From Nucisporomicrobium flavum (GTDB lineage: Bacteria; Actinomycetota; Actinomycetes; Mycobacteriales; Micromonosporaceae): DNA of 64,000 nt. The translations under genes and the position numbers were made by a program. This document shows, piece after piece, positions 51,757-59,641 of the stretch. The stretch's first letter is position 1, and each line of letters starts with the position of its first letter. The notes beneath the pieces are model-generated. The model was not told where the DNA came from. It did not search any database and saw only the letters and a program-made list of their open reading frames with translations. The stretch is from the NCBI RefSeq assembly GCF_016464385.1, contig NZ_JADMLH010000013.1, positions 62,001-126,000 of the forward strand, read 5' to 3'.

Positions 51757-52167
51757 CCCGCCCGCCGTGCCGGTGCCGTCCCGCGGAGGCAGCGGGAGCA
51801 CCGGCGCGCCCGGGCCGGCGCCCAGCCGGGCCGACGACTCGGCGGTCGCCCCGAACAGCTCCAGCACGCCGGTGACCTGCAGAACCGTACGGACCACGCC
51901 CCGCGCGTTGATGATCTGCGGCGTCTTCCCGGCCTGCCGCGCCAGCAGGAAGCCCTCGAGCAGCGCGCCGATCGCCTCCCTGCCGAGGACCGCGGTGTCG
52001 TGCAGGTCGACGACGAGCAGCGGTGCGCGGTTGTCGTGCACGGCGTCGTACAGTTCATGGCGGAGCTCGTCGCGGCAGTCCGCGTCGAGGTCGCCGAAGA
52101 GCCGCAGGCACACTTCCCTGCCTCCGTCGACCATGACCCGAATGATTCTGAAATGCTCCGGCCGCAT
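51736..52167 (-). CDS. STAS-domain protein lacking the usual phospho-serine
   Basis: A 143-residue single STAS domain (LRLFGDLDADCRDELRHEL, PLLVVDLHDTAVLGREAIGALLEGF) with a Pro/Gly-rich tail. In anti-sigma-factor antagonists the loop after the third strand reads DSSG, with the phosphorylated Ser. Here it is LGREA, with no Ser or Thr at that place. The protein may therefore bind an anti-sigma kinase constitutively or have another partner. No anti-sigma gene adjoins. ATG 52167 is the family-like start. Confidence 0.82.
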   Translation of the reverse strand: MRPEHFRIIRVMVDGGREVCLRLFGDLDADCRDELRHELYDAVHDNRAPLLVVDLHDTAVLGREAIGALLEGFLLARQAGKTPQIINARGVVRTVLQVTGVLELFGATAESSARLGAGPGAPVLPLPPRDGTGTAGGSLRQVT

Positions 52168-52290
52168 GGTTCTTTCTAGCAGCGGGCCCCCGGCGTCTCC
52201 CCCGAACGGGTGACGCGAGGGCCCGGATTTGCGCCGCCGGCGGCCGGGTATCACGACGCGTTCCACCATCCACGAAACAGACAGGACCTC

Positions 52291-52470
52291 ATGGCCACCG
52301 AGCACAGCATCAACCCGCAGTTCCGCGCCAACGCATCCGGCGAGGACGGCGCCCCGGCGGTCGCCACCGACCACAGCGACGAGGCCATGTGGCGGCTGCG
52401 GCACCCGTTCGAGCCGGCCCCGGCGGGCCACGACGGCGCCGCCGACCCCGACGGGACCACCGCGGCCTGA
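52291..52470 (+). CDS. Small acidic protein of unknown function
   Basis: A 59-residue frame starting MATEHSINPQFRANASGEDG, Asp/Glu- and Ala-rich with one hydrophobic patch (AMWRLRHPF). It has an AGGA at 52283-52286 before the ATG and strong third-position GC. There is no signal peptide and no TM. I recognise no family. It lies between the STAS and VOC genes and ends 18 bp before the latter's convergent end. Confidence 0.5.
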   Translation: MATEHSINPQFRANASGEDGAPAVATDHSDEAMWRLRHPFEPAPAGHDGAADPDGTTAA

Positions 52471-52487
52471 CCGGGGGCCGGATGCCG

Positions 52488-53012
52488 TCAGGCCGGGCGG
52501 ACGCCCCGGACCCGGCTGACGGCGCCGGACACCCCGCCCAGCTCCCGGTCGAGGGATTCCTGGGCGTCGCGCATCGCCTCGGCGTACGCGGGCTCGCCGA
52601 GCCGGCGCATGCCCTCCTCCGGGGCGACGTCCTCGACCACCGAGCTCACCCACCAGATGGTGCCGAACGGGTCCCGCACCCGGCCCCCGCGCTGGCCGAA
52701 CGCGTGGGTGGCCGCCGCGGTGACGACCCGAGCGCCGGCCGCGACCGCCCGCCGCATCGTGGCGTCCGCGTCCGCCACGAACACCCGCAGCAGCGAGGGC
52801 ATCTCGGGCCAGCCGGGCCGCCGGTCGAACGCGAGCAGGACGGTGTCGCCCACCCGGATCTCGGCGTGCCCGATGGAGCCGTCCTCGAGCGGCACCCGGG
52901 CGAGTTCCACGCCCTCGAAGGTGGCGGCGACGAAATCGAGCAGCAGCCCGGTGTCGGGGGTCACGATCCACGGGGCGACGGTGGTGTATCCGGCGGGAGT
53001 CGTCGAAGTCAT
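52488..53012 (-). CDS. VOC/glyoxalase-superfamily protein
   Basis: A 174-residue protein with two beta-alpha-beta-beta-beta modules of the vicinal-oxygen-chelate fold. TVAPWIVTPDTGLLLDFVAATFEGVE begins the first. HAEIRVGDTVLLAFDR gives the strand with a His. VRDPFGTIWWVSSVVEDV is the typical closing segment of PhnB-like and glyoxalase-like proteins. These are metal-dependent enzymes or bleomycin-type binding proteins, and which applies cannot be told. ATG 53012 is chosen over 53054 because the fold starts right after it. Confidence 0.85.
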   Translation of the reverse strand: MTSTTPAGYTTVAPWIVTPDTGLLLDFVAATFEGVELARVPLEDGSIGHAEIRVGDTVLLAFDRRPGWPEMPSLLRVFVADADATMRRAVAAGARVVTAAATHAFGQRGGRVRDPFGTIWWVSSVVEDVAPEEGMRRLGEPAYAEAMRDAQESLDRELGGVSGAVSRVRGVRPA

Positions 53013-53059
53013 GCGCCGACCGTAGGGCGGCTTCCGGCCACTTCCCGTCCGCAATCGGC

Positions 53060-53806
53060 TCAGGGGCGGACGGGATGGAAGCCGTACGGCAGCTCCAGCC
53101 GGTGCGCCGCCAGCAGCTCCTCATCCGCGAGCAGGTCCGCGGTCGGGCCGTCGGCGGCGATGCGGCCACCGTCGAGGATCACCGAGCGGGAGCAGAGCTG
53201 CATCGCGTACGGCAGGTCGTGCGTCACCATCAGCACGGTCACCGGCAGCCGCTGCAGGATCTCGGCGAGCTCACGACGGCTCGCCGGGTCGAGGTTGGAC
53301 GACGGCTCGTCGAGCACCAGCAGCTGCGGGCGCATCGCCAGCACCGTGGCGACCGCGACACGCCGCCGCTGCCCGAACGACAGGTGGTGTGGCACCTGGT
53401 CGCGGTGCTCCGCCATGCCGACCGCGGCGAGCGCCTCGTCGACCCGCTCGCTCAGCTCCGCGCCGCGCAGTCCCAGGTTGGCCGGGCCGAACGCCACGTC
53501 CTCGGCGACCGTCGGCATGAACAGCTGGTCGTCGGGATCCTGGAAGACGATGCCCACCCGGCGGCGGATCTCCGCGAGCCGGGCCCGGTCGCGCGCCTCC
53601 ACCCGCAGGCCGCCGACCTCGACCGTGCCGGCGCCGCCGTGCAGCACGCCGTTGAGGTGCAGCACCAGCGTCGTCTTGCCGGCCCCGTTCGGCCCGAGCA
53701 GCGCGACACGCTCGCCCTCCGCGACGGTCAGGTCCACCCCGCGCAGGGCCACGCTGCCGTCCGGGTACGCGTACGTCAGCCCCGACACCTGCAGCCCGGC
53801 GGTCAC
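53060..53806 (-). CDS. cbiO: ECF cobalt/nickel transporter ATPase (CbiO/NikO)
   Basis: A 248-residue energy-coupling-factor ATPase: Walker A GPNGAGKTT, Q-loop VGIVFQDPDDQLF (the QDPDDQ form is typical of CbiO), signature LSFGQRRRVAVA, Walker B LLVLDEPSSNLD and H-loop VTHDLPYA. It is the last gene of the M-N-Q-O operon. GTG 53806 overlaps the CbiQ stop by 4 bp, giving translational coupling. It powers metal uptake by the membrane proteins encoded upstream. Confidence 0.94.
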   Translation of the reverse strand: MTAGLQVSGLTYAYPDGSVALRGVDLTVAEGERVALLGPNGAGKTTLVLHLNGVLHGGAGTVEVGGLRVEARDRARLAEIRRRVGIVFQDPDDQLFMPTVAEDVAFGPANLGLRGAELSERVDEALAAVGMAEHRDQVPHHLSFGQRRRVAVATVLAMRPQLLVLDEPSSNLDPASRRELAEILQRLPVTVLMVTHDLPYAMQLCSRSVILDGGRIAADGPTADLLADEELLAAHRLELPYGFHPVRP

Positions 53807-54564
53807 CGGAGCGCCGCCGTCAGAGCGATGGCGACCGCCGCCGCGGGCAGAGCCGCCGACTGTGCCCACTGGCCGGCCGTCGCGCCCCCGGCCTCGGGAC
53901 GGGGCAGCCGCCCGTCGTATCCCCGCGACACCATCGCCAGATAGACCCTCTCACCGCGCTCGTACGCCCGCAGGAACAGCGACCCGACGCTGACCGCGAA
54001 GGCCTTGACCTGCCACAGGAACCTCGGATCGTAGCCCCGCGACAACCGGGCGATCCGCATCCGCCGCGCGTCCTCGGCCAGGATGTCGAGGTAGCGCAGC
54101 ATGAACGTGGCGATCTGGGTGAACACCGACGGCACGCGCAGCCGGTCCAGGCCCAGGATCAGGTCGCGCATGGTGGTCGAGGCGGCGAGCAGCAGGGACG
54201 CCACGACGCCGAGCGTGCCCTTGGCGACGATGTTCCAGGCGCCGTACAGGCCGTCGACCGACAGCGACATGCCGAGCCAGCCGATCCGCTCGCCGTGCCC
54301 GGCGAACGGCAGGGCGACGGCGAGCAGCACGAACGGCAGCTCGATGCTCGCGCGCTTGGCCAGCCACCCCAGGGGTACGCGCGCCAGCACGGCGACGGCC
54401 GCCAGCAGCAGCGCGAAGCCGGCGAAGGCGAGGAACTCCTCGCGCGGGGTCAGCACGACCACGATGGTGAACAGCAGCGTGGCGAGGATCTTCACCTCGG
54501 GTGGGAGCCGGTGCACCACGCTGGGGCGGTCCAGGTGCAGCGGATGGGCGTGACCGGCACCCAC
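53803..54564 (-). CDS. cbiQ: ECF transporter T-component (CbiQ/NikQ)
   Basis: A 253-residue T-component with about five TM helices and the two coupling motifs ARLSRGYDPRF and AMVSRGYDGRL (AxxARG-like, here RLSRG and MVSRG). These dock the ATPase. GTG 54564 overlaps the TAG of the upstream gene by 1 nt. Confidence 0.94.
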   Translation of the reverse strand: MGAGHAHPLHLDRPSVVHRLPPEVKILATLLFTIVVVLTPREEFLAFAGFALLLAAVAVLARVPLGWLAKRASIELPFVLLAVALPFAGHGERIGWLGMSLSVDGLYGAWNIVAKGTLGVVASLLLAASTTMRDLILGLDRLRVPSVFTQIATFMLRYLDILAEDARRMRIARLSRGYDPRFLWQVKAFAVSVGSLFLRAYERGERVYLAMVSRGYDGRLPRPEAGGATAGQWAQSAALPAAAVAIALTAALR

Positions 54565-54950
54565 TAGACCTCAGCTTCCGTCGGCGCGTCGGCGGGGCGT
54601 GGGCTGGACTTCGGGTCCGGGCGGCGGCGGGCCAGCCGGAAGAGGCCGGCGCCGATGCCGAACGTGACCAGCACGCCGAGCACGCCCGACAGCCCGGTGG
54701 ACAGCGCCCCGTCGCCGAGGCCGCGGATGCCATAGCCGGCCAGCGGGCTGTCGTCCAGCTGGTGGTCCTGCTCCTTCTGGGCCATGCAGGTGCCGCCGGT
54801 GATCCGGCCCTCGGCGTCGAACGTGCAGCCCTGCCGGGCGGTGGCGTCCAGCCCGTCCGGGCTGCCGGAGGCGAACGAGCTCACCACGCCGGCCAGCAGC
54901 AGGGCGACGAGCAGGCCGCCGGCCAGGAACCATCCGAGTCGCCTGCTCAT
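54564..54950 (-). CDS. CbiN-like PDGLE-domain accessory membrane protein
   Basis: A 128-residue protein. TM1 is about 6-26, an extracellular loop carries SPDGLDATARQG (the PDGLE motif, with PDGLD here) and two cysteines (GCTFDAEGR and TCMAQKEQ), TM2 is about 82-105. This is the CbiN/NikN position. Such proteins activate the CbiM core in nickel/cobalt ECF systems. ATG 54950 overlaps the CbiM stop by 4 bp. Confidence 0.9.
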   Translation of the reverse strand: MSRRLGWFLAGGLLVALLLAGVVSSFASGSPDGLDATARQGCTFDAEGRITGGTCMAQKEQDHQLDDSPLAGYGIRGLGDGALSTGLSGVLGVLVTFGIGAGLFRLARRRPDPKSSPRPADAPTEAEV

Positions 54951-55657
54951 GCGGCACCTCCGCCCACGGGTACGGGCTCGGCCACGGGCACCTTGCGGAA
55001 CCGGCGCAGCGCGTAGACCAGGTCGGGGCGTACGCGGGCCACGGTCATGACGGTCGTCGCCGCGATCAGCCCCTCGCCGATGCCGATCAGCGTGTGCACG
55101 CCGGCCATGGTGCCGGCGATCGCCGGCAGCGACAGCTGGGTGGTGCCGCCCAGCCAGTACTCGGCGACGAAGCCCTGCGAGGCGATGACGACACTCACCA
55201 CCGACGCGGCGAACGCCGTCACGCCCAGCCCGGCCGGCGTCTTCGGCAGGATCCGCAGCAGCGCCGCCACCAGCAGGTAGCCCGCGGCCGTGCCGAGCAG
55301 GGCCATGTTGGTGATGTTCAGCCCGATCGCGGTGAGCCCGCCGTCGGCGAAGAGCAGGCACTGGACGATCAGCACGGTGGAGACGCACAGCGCGCCCACC
55401 CACGGGCCGACGAGGATCACCGCCAGGGTGCCGCCGAGCAGGTGACCGGAGACGCCGGGCAGCACCTGGAAGTTGAGCATCTGCACGGCGAAGATGAACG
55501 CCGCCACGAGCCCCGCCATCGGCGCGAGCCGGTCGTCGAGGTCGGCGCGGGCCCGCCACACGCAGAACGCGAGCGCGGCGGCGGCGAAGGCGGCGAACAC
55601 CGCCGACACCGGGCCGTTCACGATCCCGTTGGCGATGTGCATCGCCACTGTGTCCAT
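54947..55657 (-). CDS. cbiM: ECF transporter S-component for cobalt or nickel (CbiM/NikM)
   Basis: A 236-residue S-component with six or seven TM helices. The family's metal site uses the N-terminal Met1-His2 amino group and a further His in the fourth segment (GVSGHLLGG here). The expected MHI sequence lies five residues into the frame (MDTVA-MHIANG). GGGGAGG is well spaced for ATG 55657 but not for ATG 55642, which would expose Met-His. The true N terminus is therefore an open point. A Nur-like site precedes the operon, and no B12 riboswitch was found, so nickel is as likely as cobalt. Confidence 0.9.
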   Translation of the reverse strand: MDTVAMHIANGIVNGPVSAVFAAFAAAALAFCVWRARADLDDRLAPMAGLVAAFIFAVQMLNFQVLPGVSGHLLGGTLAVILVGPWVGALCVSTVLIVQCLLFADGGLTAIGLNITNMALLGTAAGYLLVAALLRILPKTPAGLGVTAFAASVVSVVIASQGFVAEYWLGGTTQLSLPAIAGTMAGVHTLIGIGEGLIAATTVMTVARVRPDLVYALRRFRKVPVAEPVPVGGGAA

Positions 55658-55712
55658 CGAGCCTCCCCAGGCTGCCTTCGGTACGGGCCAGCATATTGGG
55701 AGCCCATGGTTA

Positions 55713-55729
55713 TTGCATAGTATTGGCAA
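55713..55729 (-). promoter_or_regulatory. Nur-like nickel regulator site
   Basis: TTGCAT-AGTAT-TGGCAA matches the Streptomyces Nur box pattern TTGCAA-N5-TTGCAA at 10 of 12 positions (consensus from memory). On the minus strand TACTAT within it is a -10 candidate, so a bound repressor would block the cbiMNQO promoter. The distance to ATG 55657 is 55 bp. Two mismatches leave this tentative. Confidence 0.5.
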
Positions 55730-55766
55730 CTAGGTCACAGTGGCGGCCTCCCACGCCCGTACAGCA

Positions 55767-55798
55767 CCGTGCCCGCCCGGTTCTCCGGGCGGGCACGG
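55767..55798. terminator. Strong terminator hairpin
   Basis: A 14-bp perfect GC-rich stem (55767-55780 with 55785-55798) closes the loop TTCT, 21 bp downstream of the HhH-protein gene on the minus strand. It separates that gene from the cbiMNQO promoter. Confidence 0.85.
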
Positions 55799-55818
55799 GT
55801 CGTGCGTCGGCGGTGGAG

Positions 55819-56658
55819 TCAGCTGCCGATGAGAGCGCGCGCCTTGTCCGGCCACGTGCCGAGGCTCGGCGCGAGCCGCATCCCGGCCGCGGTGATGGTG
55901 GACTTCAGCGTCGCCGGGTCGGCGGCGGCCAGCTGCTCGAAGGTGGTGATGCCGCCGGCGGCCAGCGCCATCGCCATCTTCGGGCCGATGCCGGCGATCC
56001 GGGTGAGGTCGTCGGGCTCGTGGTCCGGCCCGGCGCCGACCGGCTCGGCCTCCACCGCGGTTCCGGTGGCCCCGACCGGCTCGGTGACCGGTTCGGCCGC
56101 GAGCTCCGCGACGGCGGCGGCGACGGGCTCGGGCGTGGATGCGGCGACGGGCTCGGGCGTGGATGCGGCGACCGACTCGGGCGTGGGAACGGTGAGCGGT
56201 GCCGGTGCCGGCTCGGCAACCGGTTCGGCGACAGGCTCCGCGACCGGCTCTGCCACGGCTACGGCCGCCGGCGCCGGGGTGACCGGCTCCGGCGCGACCG
56301 GTTCGGTGGTGACGGCGACGGGCTCGGGTGCGACGGACACCGCGGTCGGCTGCGGCCGCGTGGCCACGGCGACCGGGGACGGCTTCGGCTCCGCGGCGGC
56401 CGCCGGCTCGGCGGCGACCGGCTCGAGCTCGGCCTCGGCCTCCGGCTCCGGCTCCGGCTCCGGCTCGGAGTCGGCCACCGCTGCGCGCGGCTCCGGGACC
56501 GCGGACCCGGCCGGTTCCCCGGCGGGCGGCTCGGCGGGCTGCGCGACCGCGGCGGGGCCGGGCTCCGCTGACTGGGCGGTGACCTGGCGTCCCCGCAGCA
56601 GCCAGCCGGCGAGCACGCCGACCACCAGCCCGGCAACGAAGGAGAGGAACGATGCCAC
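55819..56658 (-). CDS. Membrane-anchored EPV-repeat protein with C-terminal HhH domain
   Basis: A 279-residue protein. TM helix at about 3-21 (FLSFVAGLVVGVLAGWLL), a Pro/Glu/Val/Ala low-complexity spacer (about 30-215, with AEPVAEPV and tandem ASTPEPVA units; the DNA holds 24-bp repeats near 56120-56191), then a helix-hairpin-helix domain (LTRIAGIGPKMAMALAAGGITTFEQLA...) of the kind that ends many actinobacterial membrane proteins and can bind DNA or act as a protein adaptor. GTG 56658 follows GGAGG and starts directly at the TM. The function is unknown. Confidence 0.8.
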   Translation of the reverse strand: MASFLSFVAGLVVGVLAGWLLRGRQVTAQSAEPGPAAVAQPAEPPAGEPAGSAVPEPRAAVADSEPEPEPEPEAEAELEPVAAEPAAAAEPKPSPVAVATRPQPTAVSVAPEPVAVTTEPVAPEPVTPAPAAVAVAEPVAEPVAEPVAEPAPAPLTVPTPESVAASTPEPVAASTPEPVAAAVAELAAEPVTEPVGATGTAVEAEPVGAGPDHEPDDLTRIAGIGPKMAMALAAGGITTFEQLAAADPATLKSTITAAGMRLAPSLGTWPDKARALIGS

Positions 56659-56762
56659 TGCATGCCTCCGGACGGCTTCGGGTGAAGATGTAGCGCGCAT
56701 CATAGGGGAGTGCCCCACGGGTCCCACACCTGAACCGCCGTCACCGGCGGTCACATCGATGT

Positions 56763-57623
56763 CTAGCTGGGGCGGGCCGGTGCCGCGCCGGTGAGGAAGC
56801 CGGCTTTCACCAGCGTGCGGCTGAGCGGCCGGGCGAGCTCGGCCAGCCGGGCGCAGCCGTCGGTGCCGAGAACCTCGTACGCGGGCGCCGCCAGCCGGTC
56901 GGTCTCCGCCTCGAGGCGGGCGCGCAGCTCGCGGCCCTCGTCGGTGAGTTCGTCGCCGGCCATCAAGCCGCGGGAGCGCAGGGACTCCTGCTCGGCCGCC
57001 CACTCCTCGCGGCTCCATCCGCGGCTGGCGCGCAGGAATCCGCCGTCGGCCTGGCCCGACGCCGCGTGCAGGATCATCGACTGCAGGCCCGTCACCCCGG
57101 CCAGCAGCAGCGCCGCCACATGACCGTCGCCGCGGAACTCGCGCAGCAGCATCTGGGCGTGCCACAGCACCAGGTGCGGCTCCTTGGGCCACTCCAGCTC
57201 GGCGTGGGCTGCGTACAGCGGGCGGCCCGCCAGGTGAGCCGTCGCCGACTCGGCCGCGCGTCGTGCCAGGGCCGCCGCCTCCGCGACCTCCTCGCTGCGC
57301 AGGGTGTCGCCGAGCCCCCGGTGCAGGGCGGCGTCCGCCGCGGCGAGCCGGGCCTCGATCGCCGCCGCCGGGGTCACGGTCGCCCAGATCGCCGGGAGGA
57401 ACCGGGCCACCCGGTCGGCCCGGAAGTTGTAGAACGTCGCGACGACCGGGCCGGGGCCGACCGCGCCGAAGACCCCGCCCCGGCTGGCGAAGTAGCCGGC
57501 GCCGGCGGAGATGCCGAGGGCCTCGTACCGCTCCGCGGCCTCGGGGACGAAGTAGACCATCGAGTGCAGGGGCTCGGCGAGCCGCCAGGCCTCCCGGGCG
57601 ACCGCCGGATCGAGGGATGTCAT
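56763..57623 (-). CDS. SCO6745-type conserved actinobacterial protein
   Basis: A 286-residue mainly helical protein, beginning REAWRLAEPLHSMVYFVPEAAERYEALG, with a C-terminal winged-helix-like part (SREEWAAEQESLRSRGLMAGDELTDEGRELRARLEAETD) resembling MarR-type folds. It looks like the SCO6745 family, which is common in actinobacteria and uncharacterised. The helix-turn-helix portion may be structural rather than DNA-binding. ATG 57623 is the conserved-looking start. Confidence 0.78.
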   Translation of the reverse strand: MTSLDPAVAREAWRLAEPLHSMVYFVPEAAERYEALGISAGAGYFASRGGVFGAVGPGPVVATFYNFRADRVARFLPAIWATVTPAAAIEARLAAADAALHRGLGDTLRSEEVAEAAALARRAAESATAHLAGRPLYAAHAELEWPKEPHLVLWHAQMLLREFRGDGHVAALLLAGVTGLQSMILHAASGQADGGFLRASRGWSREEWAAEQESLRSRGLMAGDELTDEGRELRARLEAETDRLAAPAYEVLGTDGCARLAELARPLSRTLVKAGFLTGAAPARPS

Positions 57624-57638
57624 CCCCGCATCCTGTCA

Positions 57639-58769
57639 TTACCCGCCGGTAGGCGCGACGGTCAGTGCGGCGAGACCGGCCACCGCCTGCACGTCGACCC
57701 GGTCGGCGGTGTCCGTCCACGCCCGGGTGGTGAAGGTCTGCCCGGCTGCCACGCCGCGGTGCGTACGCCCGCCGAGCATCACCGACCCCGCCCCGCGTCC
57801 CACCTGCACGCGAACCGATGCCGCCCCGGCGGTCCGTACGTCGAACAGGCTGACGCCGCCGGACATCCGTACGGTCAGCGTCCCGTCCGGCCGGGGCAGC
57901 GTGAGCATGATCCGGCTCGCGCCGCCGCTGAGGTCGACCCCGCCGACCCGCCCGCCGCTGAGGTCGATCGTGCTGCTGTCGGCGCCGCCGGCCACCCGCA
58001 GGTCCCACCGCACCCGCGTGCTGAGCGCGACGTCCACCGCGTCGGCGTCCCCGTCGAGGCTCAGCCGGATCCGCCCGTCCCGCTCCTCCGCGCGTGGCGC
58101 CACCGCGCTGCCCGCCGGCGTACTGACCCGGTAGAGCGAATCGCCCAGATCGGCGGTCCGCAGCGTGATCGTCCTGGCACCGTCGACCAGATCGAAGGCG
58201 GCGGCGGTACGCCCGCCCAGCGCGCCGGTCACCGTGTGCGCGGCTGCGGCGGCCGCCGGCGGGCCCCACGGACGCGGCGCCGGCTCGTGGCGGCTCAGCG
58301 CGAGCACCGTGGCGCCGGTGAGGACGAGGGCGACGGCGGCGATCCCGGCCGCGACCAGCCACCGGCGCCCCGGCGGTCCGGCGACCGCGCCGGGAAGGTC
58401 GGCGGATGAGAGGCCCGGGTCCGGCGGGTCTGCCGGCGTGACCGAGGGCCAGGGGTCCACTGCGGCCGGTTCCGGCGACGGGTGGGCGGCCGGCGGAGCC
58501 TCGGCGGCGGGTGACGGATCTGAGGGCGACGTGCCTGCCGGTCCGGCGGTGGGAGGGCCCGGCGGGCGGCCGGTGAGAGCGAGCGACAGGGCGGCCCGGG
58601 ACAGCGTCGGTCCGGTCCAGGTGGCCTCGGGCGGCGCCGTCGCTGCGCTGATCACCGGCAGTTCCTGGGTGGGTTCGTCCCCGGGCAGGGGTGTGTCGGG
58701 TGCGGGCCAGTCGGGCGGCGCGGCCTGCGCGGCCGGGTCGTCGGATTCCGGTCCGGTGGATCCCTGCAT
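57639..58769 (-). CDS. Membrane-anchored protein with extracellular beta-rich domain
   Basis: A 376-residue protein. A Pro/Ala/Thr-rich cytoplasmic region (1-135), a TM helix (about 140-160) and an extracellular part with repeated strands (TIDLSGGRVGGVDLSGGASRIMLTL, VRMSGGVSLFDV, SVMLGGRTHRG) that look like a beta-solenoid or adhesin-like fold. I recognise no enzyme motif. ATG 58769 is chosen because upstream sequence is Arg-rich and unlike a gene start. It is divergent from the TetR gene at 58895. Confidence 0.72.
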   Translation of the reverse strand: MQGSTGPESDDPAAQAAPPDWPAPDTPLPGDEPTQELPVISAATAPPEATWTGPTLSRAALSLALTGRPPGPPTAGPAGTSPSDPSPAAEAPPAAHPSPEPAAVDPWPSVTPADPPDPGLSSADLPGAVAGPPGRRWLVAAGIAAVALVLTGATVLALSRHEPAPRPWGPPAAAAAAHTVTGALGGRTAAAFDLVDGARTITLRTADLGDSLYRVSTPAGSAVAPRAEERDGRIRLSLDGDADAVDVALSTRVRWDLRVAGGADSSTIDLSGGRVGGVDLSGGASRIMLTLPRPDGTLTVRMSGGVSLFDVRTAGAASVRVQVGRGAGSVMLGGRTHRGVAAGQTFTTRAWTDTADRVDVQAVAGLAALTVAPTGG

Positions 58770-58841
58770 GGCGGTCCCTCCATGTCGGTGCACCCGTCGG
58801 TACGGGCGCCGGCGCCGCCGGGGCCGGGTCAGCCGTAAAAG

Positions 58842-58873
58842 TTGCGTGCCACGAAACATTGCGGGTCACGCAA
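58842..58873. promoter_or_regulatory. TetR operator candidate
   Basis: TTGCGTG (58842-58848) and its inverted copy CACGCAA (58867-58873) are 18 bp apart, just upstream of the TetR gene and in the divergent promoter region of the beta-rich membrane protein. A -10-like TACGGT (58882-58887) lies 7 nt before the TetR ATG. The wide spacing may mean two half sites. Confidence 0.5.
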
Positions 58874-58894
58874 TTACTGCGTACGGTCGGCGGC

Positions 58895-59506
58895 ATGGGG
58901 TTGCGCGAACGGAAGAAGGCCGAGACCCGGGCCGCCCTGAGCTGGGCGGCGATCCGGCTGACCGTGGAACGCGGGTACGAGGCCCTCAGGGTCGAGGACA
59001 TCGCGGCCGCGGCGGGGGTCTCGCCCCGGACGTTCAACAACTACTTCTCGAGCAAGGCCGAGGCCATCACGTCCCGGCACCTCGACCGGCTCGTACGCTT
59101 CGCGGCGGAGGTCCGGCGCCGCCCGCCCGCCGAACCGCTCTGGGACGCGCTCGCCGGTGCCGCCCTGGCCGGGTTCGAGCCCGGTCCCGAGGTGATCGCG
59201 CATCCGGTGCCCGACCCGGTCCAGTGGGCCGCCGGCCTGCGCGTCATGGTCTCCGAGCCCGCACTGCAGGGCGAGATGCTGCGGGCGGGCGCGGCCGCGC
59301 GGGACGAGATCGCCGCGGCGGTCGCGGAGCGTACGGGCACCGACGCGGCCATCGACCTCTATCCGCACCTCGTGGCGGCGGCCGTGCTGGCCGTCGTCGA
59401 CACCGTCACCACCCACCACCTGCGTACGGGCGCATCCGCCCCGGTCGAGCGGCTGCTCACCGAGGGCTTCGCCATGGTCGCGGCGGGACTGCCCGAGCCC
59501 CGCTGA
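58895..59506 (+). CDS. TetR-family regulator
   Basis: A 203-residue TetR protein. The HTH reads AIRLTVERGYEALRVEDIAAAAGVSPRTFNNYFSSKAEAI (20-59), followed by an all-helical ligand domain with no specific signature. It lies 135 bp upstream of the FAD monooxygenase gene in the same direction, the common regulator-plus-monooxygenase pairing. ATG 58895 at leaderless spacing from TACGGT supports the start. Confidence 0.9.
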   Translation: MGLRERKKAETRAALSWAAIRLTVERGYEALRVEDIAAAAGVSPRTFNNYFSSKAEAITSRHLDRLVRFAAEVRRRPPAEPLWDALAGAALAGFEPGPEVIAHPVPDPVQWAAGLRVMVSEPALQGEMLRAGAAARDEIAAAVAERTGTDAAIDLYPHLVAAAVLAVVDTVTTHHLRTGASAPVERLLTEGFAMVAAGLPEPR

Positions 59507-59641
59507 ACCGAGCCTCGCTGCCGGCGGACTCCCGAGTCGGCTGAGCCTGCGGGGCGGCGGGATCATGCCGGCCGCTCCGAGGGCGGCCGCTGCGAAGCCC
59601 GGCCACGGGCGGATGACCCGTACCTTCGAAAGGGGTCCACA

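Noticed and set aside
55658..55818. Cobalamin riboswitch for the cbiMNQO operon
   Set aside because: Only about 160 bp lies between the operon and the next gene, most of it a terminator hairpin and promoter. No B12-box-like sequence was seen.
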